A stretch of 64,000 nucleotides of DNA from Streptomyces sp. NBC_00273 (GTDB lineage: Bacteria > Actinomycetota > Actinomycetes > Streptomycetales > Streptomycetaceae), in NCBI RefSeq assembly GCF_036178145.1, contig NZ_CP108067.1, positions 9,067,001 through 9,131,000 of the forward strand, written 5' to 3'. Positions 58,804-64,000 of the stretch are shown one piece after another (positions within the stretch are counted from its first letter, which is position 1; each line of letters begins with the position of its first letter). The position numbers were made by a program, and so were the translations under genes. The notes under the pieces were generated by a model, which saw only the letters and a program-made list of their open reading frames with translations, made no database searches and had not been told where the DNA came from.

Positions 58804-58842
58804 GCCGAGGTCCCGCACCCACCACGGGTGCGGGACCTCGGC
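58804..58842 (+). terminator. 17-bp perfect terminator hairpin
   Basis: GCCGAGGTCCCGCACCC (58804-58820) and its exact complement (58826-58842) flank a 5-nt loop, 17 bp after the csbD stop. It is the strongest hairpin in the window. Confidence 0.85.
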
Positions 58843-58988
58843 ACGTCCACGGCGGTACCGTCCGTGACGGCGGATGCACGCGACCGCGATACGTGTGAAC
58901 GTGAGACGGCAAGGTTTCCGCGGGTGCGTGCGGCATCGGGGCGCTCACCTCGAACGCGGCCACCTGTATCGATCTGAACCAGGGAGCG

Positions 58989-60128
58989 ATGGGCGGCGGC
59001 GGAATGCGAAGCGTGGGCGTGGAAGAAGAGCTGTTGCTGGTGGACGCTGCCACCGGTGAGCCGCTGGCCGTCTCGGGCGCGGTCCTGGCGGCGGCGGACC
59101 ACTGCACGGGGGAGTGTTCCAAGGGCGGGGGAGCGAAGGAGCACGTCTTCGAGAAGGAGCTCCAGAGGGAGCAGGTGGAGTTCGGCACCAAGCCCGTGAC
59201 GGAGATGGGCGAGCTCCGGGAGGAGATCGTCCGGTGGCGTACGGAGGCGGCCCGGCACGCGGCGTCCGCCGGAGCCCTCGTGGCGGCCCTCGGCACGTCA
59301 CCCCTGCCCGTGCGGCCCTCGCGCAGCGCCGGCCAGCGGTACGAGTGGATCGCCGAGCAGTTCGGTCTGACCGCGCAGGAGCAGCTCACCTGCGGATGCC
59401 ACGTCCACGTCTCGGTCGAGTCGGACGAGGAGGGCGTGGCCGTCCTGGACAGGATCCGCCCCTGGCTCGCCGTACTGATCGCGATGAGCGCGAATTCCCC
59501 CTTTTGGCAGGGCACGGACAGCGGATACGGAAGCTACCGGAGCCGGGTGTGGAACCGGTTGCCCTCGGCCGGGCCGGTGGACGTCTTCGGGTCCGCCGAC
59601 CGCTACCACGAGCAGGTCCGCACGATGGTGGACACGGGCGTGCTGCACGACGAAAGAATGATCTACTTCGACGCGCGCCTGTCGGCCGTCTACCCCACGG
59701 TGGAGATCCGGGTCGCGGACGTGTGCCTGGAGGCGGGGACGACGGTGCTCCTGGCCGCTCTCGTCCGCGCGCTGGTCGAAACGGCCGCCCGGGCCTGGCG
59801 GGCCGGGGAGCCGCCCGCCCGGGTCGATACGGGCCTGCTGCGACTGGCCGGCTGGCGGGCCGGGCGGTCAGGGCTGGACGGACCGCTGCTGCATCCCCTG
59901 ACGATGCGGGAGACCGCTCCCGCCGACGCCGTACGGGCCCTCCAGGAGCACGTCCGCCAGGCGCTCGTCGATCACGGCGACCAGGAACGGGTGAGTGCGG
60001 AGATCGCCACCCTGCTGGAACGGGGCAACGGAGCCCGCGTCCAACGCGCGTTGCTGGCCGAGCGAGGTGATCTTGCCGGCGTGGTCCTGGGCTGCGCCGA
60101 CACGACGACGGCCGCACCCGCTTTCTGA
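58989..60128 (+). CDS. YbdK-type carboxylate-amine ligase (GCS2 family)
   Basis: A 379-aa protein of the glutamate-cysteine ligase type 2 family: RSVGVEEELLLVDAATGEPL at the start, QREQVEFGTKPVTEMGELRE, CGCHVHVSVESDEEG, LIAMSANSPFWQGTDSGYGS. Such enzymes make gamma-glutamyl or related peptides with weak ligase activity. AGGGAGCG lies before the ATG. Substrate in Streptomyces is uncertain, since mycothiol is the main thiol. Confidence 0.85.
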   Translation: MGGGGMRSVGVEEELLLVDAATGEPLAVSGAVLAAADHCTGECSKGGGAKEHVFEKELQREQVEFGTKPVTEMGELREEIVRWRTEAARHAASAGALVAALGTSPLPVRPSRSAGQRYEWIAEQFGLTAQEQLTCGCHVHVSVESDEEGVAVLDRIRPWLAVLIAMSANSPFWQGTDSGYGSYRSRVWNRLPSAGPVDVFGSADRYHEQVRTMVDTGVLHDERMIYFDARLSAVYPTVEIRVADVCLEAGTTVLLAALVRALVETAARAWRAGEPPARVDTGLLRLAGWRAGRSGLDGPLLHPLTMRETAPADAVRALQEHVRQALVDHGDQERVSAEIATLLERGNGARVQRALLAERGDLAGVVLGCADTTTAAPAF

Positions 60129-60141
60129 GGCCGTCCGCCGC

Positions 60142-60627
60142 TCAGTCGGCTGCGGTGTAGCGAACGCGCGCCCAGAGGGGGAGGACGAACCAGCACAGGA
60201 GGTACCAGGCCAGTACTCCCGCGACCAGCCACGGCACGACGGCGTCGTCGGTGGCCACCCGCAACACCAGGAGCAGGGCGGACGTGCAGGTGGCCAGGAG
60301 CAGGATGAGTCCGGTGAAGGTCAGCCGAGAGGCCCATGCGACCGCCTCGGGTTTGATCTGGCGGCCCGAGACGATGCGGTGGAAGGAGACCGGGCCGATC
60401 AGCGCCCCCGTCGCCAGTGCGCCCAGCACCACGGTCACGATGTAGATCACCTTGTCGGTCTGGGGCAGGGCCTGGAAGTGCGGGGTGAAGGCGACGGTCA
60501 GCAGGAAGCCGAAGAGGATCTGCACGCCCGTCTGCGCAACGCGGATCTCCTGGATGAGCTCCTGCCACTGCCGGTCCGCGCGTTCCTCCGCGCTCTCGCT
60601 CCGCCCGTTTCGGGCATCGTGTGCCAT
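60142..60627 (-). CDS. DUF6328 membrane protein
   Basis: A 161-aa protein with a charged N-terminus (ERADRQWQELIQEIRVAQTG) and four helices (VQILFGFLLTVAFTPHFQAL, VIYIVTVVLGALATGALIGP, TFTGLILLLATCTSALLLVL, VPWLVAGVLAWYLLCWFVLP). GAGGAGGCTTC precedes the ATG. This family accompanies stress-response loci in Streptomyces; function unknown. Convergent with the YbdK gene (13-bp gap). Confidence 0.8.
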   Translation of the reverse strand: MAHDARNGRSESAEERADRQWQELIQEIRVAQTGVQILFGFLLTVAFTPHFQALPQTDKVIYIVTVVLGALATGALIGPVSFHRIVSGRQIKPEAVAWASRLTFTGLILLLATCTSALLLVLRVATDDAVVPWLVAGVLAWYLLCWFVLPLWARVRYTAAD

Positions 60628-60742
60628 GAAGCCTCCTCGTGTCCGTCGGGGCCGTCGTGCATGCGGGGAGACTGCCGTGCGGTCGTGCCGGACTGCCGGC
60701 GGACCACGCGTATGCAGCGGCCGACAGGGTAAACGTGCCCGC

Positions 60743-61321
60743 ATGACATGGAGGTACGCACGACGGCGTGGTGAGGCACCGGAGGAATTCGAGGGACCCG
60801 AGAACACCGGAAAGTCCGGGGAAGGAGCAGCGGAGGCCGGCGCGCGGCAACGCCGTCCGGCGCACCCGGCGGTCCGGGCGCTGGCCATGGTGATCGCATT
60901 CGTCGGGACCGTCCTGTTCGGCGCGGTCCTGGCACGGCTGACGCTCGAACCGTCCGCCGCGTCGGAGGCCCTCGTACACAGCAATGTCCGACCCGGTCAT
61001 TCGATCGGTGCCTATCTGGACGGGACGTCGACGATCGAGGCGGTGCGCCAGCTGGGCGGGAACCTGCTGCTGGGGCTGCCGTTCGGGGTGCTCCTGCCGG
61101 TCCTGCTGCCCCCGGCACGGGGACTGGTGCGGGTCGGCGTGGTGACGGTCGCCCTGATGACCCTGGTGGAGCTCACCCAGGGAGCCCTGATCACCGGACG
61201 CGTCTTCGACATCGACGACGTCATCCTCAACACGGCCGGAGCGCTCATCGGGTACGTGTTCATCGGTCTGCGGCTGGGGCGGGCCGTACACCCTCGCCGC
61301 AGGCACTGGTGGCACCGCTGA
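60743..61321 (+). CDS. VanZ-like membrane protein
   Basis: A 192-aa protein with a hydrophilic N-terminus (about 45 residues) and four helices, with the VanZ signature RQLGGNLLLGLPFGVLLPVL, LMTLVELTQGALITGRVFDI, DDVILNTAGALIGYVF. VanZ relatives give low-level teicoplanin tolerance in enterococci and act as envelope regulators elsewhere. It is on its own; no vanRSHAX genes are near, so glycopeptide resistance is not implied. Confidence 0.85.
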   Translation: MTWRYARRRGEAPEEFEGPENTGKSGEGAAEAGARQRRPAHPAVRALAMVIAFVGTVLFGAVLARLTLEPSAASEALVHSNVRPGHSIGAYLDGTSTIEAVRQLGGNLLLGLPFGVLLPVLLPPARGLVRVGVVTVALMTLVELTQGALITGRVFDIDDVILNTAGALIGYVFIGLRLGRAVHPRRRHWWHR

Positions 61322-61358
61322 GCCCGGACGGGTCGTGCAGCGGCCCGCCCGCCCGGGA

Positions 61359-62189
61359 TCAGACCTCGCGCCACCGGGCCATCGCCCAGGAGAACGCCCC
61401 GAAGAGCATCAGCCCGAGGGCGACCGCGACCAGCAGCCACGGCCCCGCCGGCGTCAGGGCGAAGGACCTCAGGGTGTCGTCGGTGCCCTTCGCCTGTGCC
61501 GGGTCGAAGCGCACGGCGGCGTACACGACGAAACCGCCGACCGCCGCGAACAGGGCGCCCCGGGCCAGGCCGCCGGTCACCCCGAGAAAGCCGACGGCCG
61601 CGCGCCAACGCGCCGAGACCCCGCCCATGGCGAGGTGCTTGCGGAAGCTGCGCCGCGCCGCCTGCACCGCGATGACCGCGCCCGCGAGGGCGATCCCGAG
61701 CCCGGCCGCACCCACCAGCCACTGGCCGGCGGGCAGGTCCAGCGCCCGCGCCGTCACGTCACGGGACTGCTGGTCTCCGGATCGCCCGCCCCCGCCCGCC
61801 GCGAACGACAGGACGGAGAAGGCGACCGCGGCGTAGCAGACGGTCCGGCCCGCCGCGGCCAGCCGCTTCACCGGCTCGTTCCCCTCGGGCCCGGCCGCGC
61901 CGAACACCGCCTCCGACAGGCGCCACAGCACCATGCCGACGAGCCCGATGCCCACGGCCCAGACGAGGACGCCGCCGAAGGGCTTTCCCACGAGCTCCTC
62001 GAGGGCGCCCTGGCGGTCGGCCTCCTTGCCCCCGCCCCCGGGATCACCCGTGGCCACGCGCAGGGCCAGCATTCCGACCAGTGCGTACAGCACCCCGCGG
62101 GCCAGCAGCCCGCAGCGCGCCGTGACCTCGCGGCCCCCGCCACCGCGGGACGCGGCCCGGACGCCGCTGCGTGCGCGGCCGTTCCCCAT
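61359..62189 (-). CDS. DUF1206 membrane protein
   Basis: A 276-aa protein with three repeats of the DUF1206 two-helix unit (GLLARGVLYALVGMLALRVA, RTVCYAAVAFSVLSFAAGGG, LARGALFAAVGGFVVYAAVR) separated by Gly-rich loops. Family of unknown function, common in actinobacteria. GAGG precedes ATG 62189; the start lies 5 bp after the SRPBCC stop, so the two form an operon. Confidence 0.87.
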   Translation of the reverse strand: MGNGRARSGVRAASRGGGGREVTARCGLLARGVLYALVGMLALRVATGDPGGGGKEADRQGALEELVGKPFGGVLVWAVGIGLVGMVLWRLSEAVFGAAGPEGNEPVKRLAAAGRTVCYAAVAFSVLSFAAGGGGRSGDQQSRDVTARALDLPAGQWLVGAAGLGIALAGAVIAVQAARRSFRKHLAMGGVSARWRAAVGFLGVTGGLARGALFAAVGGFVVYAAVRFDPAQAKGTDDTLRSFALTPAGPWLLVAVALGLMLFGAFSWAMARWREV

Positions 62190-62194
62190 CGGGG

Positions 62195-62644
62195 TCAGAC
62201 CTCGCCCCGCCAGGCGCCCGTCTCGGCTCCGCGGGACTCGATGAACTGCTTGAACCGCTTCAGGTCCCCGGCGACCTGGCGCTTGACGAAGCCGAGCTTG
62301 TCGGCGGCGCTCTCGGCCAACCCCTCGGGCACCCAGTTCATGTGCAGGACGACCTTGGTGGTGGTCGCGTCGATCGGCTGGAAGGTCACCAACCCGGCCT
62401 GGCGCGTCTCCCCGCCCACCGTCATCCACGCGACGCGGCGGTCCGGGAACTGCTCGGTGATCTGCGCGTCGAACTCACGCCGCACGCCGTTCACGTTCGT
62501 CACCCAGTGGGTGAGCGTGTCCGTGCGCTGTTCGATGCGTTCGACCCCCTCCATGAAAGCGGGGAACTCCTCGAACTGCGTCCACTGGTTGTAAGCCGTC
62601 CGTGCCGGAACGTTGACCTCGACGTACTCCTCGACGTGCGACAT
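62195..62644 (-). CDS. SRPBCC/polyketide-cyclase-like protein
   Basis: A 149-aa protein with the START-like fold: VEEYVEVNVPARTAYNQWTQ, FEEFPAFMEGVERIEQR, HWVTNVNGVRREFDAQITEQ, TTTKVVLHMNWVPEG. These ligand-binding proteins serve many roles; this one is probably a small stress or lipid-binding protein. GGAAGGGGTACGC directly precedes ATG 62644. First gene of a two-gene unit with DUF1206. Confidence 0.85.
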   Translation of the reverse strand: MSHVEEYVEVNVPARTAYNQWTQFEEFPAFMEGVERIEQRTDTLTHWVTNVNGVRREFDAQITEQFPDRRVAWMTVGGETRQAGLVTFQPIDATTTKVVLHMNWVPEGLAESAADKLGFVKRQVAGDLKRFKQFIESRGAETGAWRGEV

Positions 62645-62938
62645 GCGTACCCCTTCCGTGTCGTCGGCGGCCCCGCCCCGCGTCCCGCGATGCCGGTCAC
62701 CGCCGCCAGGACCCTGTAGGACCGCGGCCGCACGCGGTGCCCGGGGGGAGGGGGCACCGGCGTGCGGCCGCGGATCTCGGCGGGTCGCCGCCCCGCTCGA
62801 AACGGCGACCCGCCGACATCTACGCGTCTGGCCCCGAATCGGGGGCTCAAACAGGACCGGGGGAAAGAATTCGTGCCGTGCCGCCCCGGCCTGCTCGCCC
62901 GCGCCCGCCGCATGGTCGGGCCACCGCTCCGCAGACGC
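62645..62938. other. Intergenic stretch without a gene
   Basis: No coding frame I can support. It must hold the promoter for the SRPBCC-DUF1206 operon; GC is very high and no clear -10/-35 is visible. Confidence 0.4.
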
Positions 62939-63061
62939 CTACCGGTGCCGGGCCAGGCTGTGGAGCAGGACGAGGAGGGCGAACGCGATGACGGCCAGAT
63001 GGAGCCAGGCGGGGCCGGGCGCCGGGGTCAGGGCCAGGGAGTCGAGCGCGTGGGATGTCAT
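62939..63061 (-). CDS. Tiny single-helix membrane protein
   Basis: A 40-aa ORF with a short N-terminus and one helix (AWLHLAVIAFALLVLLHSLA), ending RHR. GGGGGCAGG lies upstream. Too short for family assignment; the amphipathic pattern and placement between two stress-type loci make it plausible as a real small protein. Confidence 0.4.
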   Translation of the reverse strand: MTSHALDSLALTPAPGPAWLHLAVIAFALLVLLHSLARHR

Positions 63062-63165
63062 ACCGCGCGCCTGCCCCCGTCACGCGCAACGAAGCGGGTA
63101 CGGGGACGAGTACGCGGGGGCGGCCCGGCCCGGCGGCACGGGCGGCCCCGCGCGGCCCGGCCGGG

Positions 63166-63630
63166 TCACAGCCCCGTGGACCTGCCCGAGGTCAGCCGTG
63201 ACGCCTCGATCTCGGCCCAGACGGCCTTGCCGTGCTCATGGGTGTGCGTGCCCCAGCGATCGGAGACGCGCTCCACGATGTAGAGGCCGTGGCCGCCCGG
63301 CAGGGCACGCTGCGGGGACGGGTGGCGGCGGGGCGGCGTCGTCGTGCCGTCGAAGACCTCGATCCGCAGGACCTCACCGGCCGAGAGCGCGAGCTCGATG
63401 CAACCCCCCGCATGCAGTGACGCGTTGGTCAGCAGCTCGGACACCAGGAGCAAGGCGTCCTCGGACGTCTCGGTCCCGCTCCAGCCCCAGTCGAGCAGGG
63501 CCTGGCGCGTGAAGTCGCGGCCCTTGGCCACGGGCCCGCGTACGCCCGCCAGGGCGAGCCGACGGCGCTGCCCCGCGACGGAAAACCCGGCAGGCCTACG
63601 ATCGCCGGTTTCCGGCCCGATCGTTTCCAC
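63166..63630 (-). CDS. RsbW-like anti-sigma factor/HATPase
   Basis: A 154-aa GHKL protein: ETSEDALLLVSELLTNASLH (N-box) and GGHGLYIVERVSDRWG (G2-box). A close paralogue of the protein at 28957, sharing the M-TIGP-TG start and the FTRQALLDWGWSG segment. GTG start with GGTGAAAG upstream. Probably inhibits one of the SigB-like factors, giving cross-talk between the loci. Confidence 0.87.
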   Translation of the reverse strand: METIGPETGDRRPAGFSVAGQRRRLALAGVRGPVAKGRDFTRQALLDWGWSGTETSEDALLLVSELLTNASLHAGGCIELALSAGEVLRIEVFDGTTTPPRRHPSPQRALPGGHGLYIVERVSDRWGTHTHEHGKAVWAEIEASRLTSGRSTGL

Positions 63631-63746
63631 TGTGGTCTTTCACCCCCACCGTTGACATTGGTCTCTGTTCGCGGGAACGAACAGGCCCCGTGGGGCCGAG
63701 GACACCCGAGTACGCGAGTGACAGTCTAAGGGGACCGCCGGTCGCT

Positions 63747-64000
63747 CAGAAGATTGTCATGTGCAGTCTCAGAGTGAAGCCGCCGTCCGAGGCGCGGATC
63801 TCCACCAAGTCGCACAGCTGGTGGATCATCCACAGGCCCCGGCCGCCGTCGACCGACGCCAGGGAGGGGCGGCGGCGGCCCGCCAACGGGTCGGCGAGGT
63901 GACCGCCGTCGCGGATCTCCGCCACGACCTCGGCACCCGCACCCGTACCGGATCCGGCGGTGCTCCACAGCCGGAGCGCGCCGCTCCCGCCCCCGTGGGC
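63747..64000 (-). CDS. C-terminus of an RsbA-like anti-sigma HATPase protein (5' end beyond window)
   Basis: The last 83 codons of a protein whose start lies outside the window: GGSGALRLWSTAGSG, EVVAEIRDGGHLADPLAGRR, ASVDGGRGLWMIHQLCDLVE, ending LRLHMTIF. GGRGLWMIHQLCD is the G2-box of HATPase anti-sigma factors; the DGGHL loop is typical of RsbA-type proteins that carry an N-terminal MEDS sensory domain. It follows the same gene order style as other stress loci here. Confidence 0.7.

Noticed and set aside
60743..61321. Vancomycin resistance locus
   Set aside because: Only a VanZ-like protein is present; no vanHAX or vanRS genes nearby.
1..64000. CRISPR arrays, tRNA or rRNA genes
   Set aside because: I saw no regularly spaced long repeats and no tRNA- or rRNA-like segments in the reading.

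Overview
The window is a 64 kb piece of a very GC-rich actinobacterial chromosome, almost certainly Streptomyces. The signs are strong third-position G/C bias, a WhiB-like protein, two SigB/SigF-type stress sigma factors with RsbW-like and STAS partners, a SARP/AfsR-type regulator, a gamma-butyrolactone-receptor homologue, a sortase, and many small Streptomyces stress proteins (CsbD, PRC-barrel, DUF6131, DUF6328). There are no rRNA or tRNA genes. The mix of regulators, secreted proteins, pseudogenes and one IS110 element fits a chromosome arm or its border rather than the core.

Layout. 0-4 kb: a putative exopolysaccharide unit, with a GT2 synthase and then an acyltransferase-SGNH protein fused to the start of a GH16 domain, which runs off the left edge. 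4-11 kb: TetR regulators with visible operators, a HAF-repeat secreted protein, an orphan ScbR-like receptor, a flavin monooxygenase and an epoxide hydrolase. 11-18 kb: ordinary metabolic and envelope genes, including a divergent NlpC/P60 and LD-carboxypeptidase pair. 18-20 kb: a sigma - STAS - anti-sigma partner-switching operon with a SigB-like promoter of its own. 20-24 kb: a copper operon (small His-containing membrane protein, CopA ATPase, PCuAC-like protein) with overlapping stop and start codons. 24-27.4 kb: a sortase with a lipobox, then a decaying patch holding a KhtT/TrkA-C pseudogene, a TetR remnant and an intact orphan palindrome. 28-31 kb: the second SigB-type sigma, an anti-sigma kinase, an MscS channel and a WhiB-like protein. 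31-41 kb: secreted PLC-like and TAP-like enzymes, a TetR/reductase pair, two tandem DUF4139 proteins, and an IS110 element whose non-coding end can be folded like a bridge RNA. 41-49 kb: a SpoIIE phosphatase, a CurA-like reductase and a 1112-aa SARP-NB-ARC-TPR regulator preceded by five heptamers at exact 11-bp spacing. 49-55 kb: an accessory patch with a CdiI-like gene running into a broken dienelactone hydrolase, a MarR-MFS-DUF1330 unit and another degenerate gene. 55-64 kb: envelope and stress proteins, ending in two anti-sigma genes.

How it fits together. Stress and envelope functions dominate: two sigma factors, four HATPase proteins, one STAS protein and one PP2C phosphatase could form partner-switching circuits, and the small CsbD/PRC/DUF6131/DUF6328 proteins are typical targets of such sigma factors. 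SigB-like promoters (GNNT-N14-16-GGGTAY) are visible upstream of the first sigma gene, one anti-sigma gene and possibly the polysaccharide synthase, which also has a DasR-like site. I did not find one clearly new multi-gene system. The best candidates for new biology are the acyltransferase-SGNH-GH16 fusion, the putative IS110 bridge RNA with its 10-nt match to the element border, and the SARP heptamer array.
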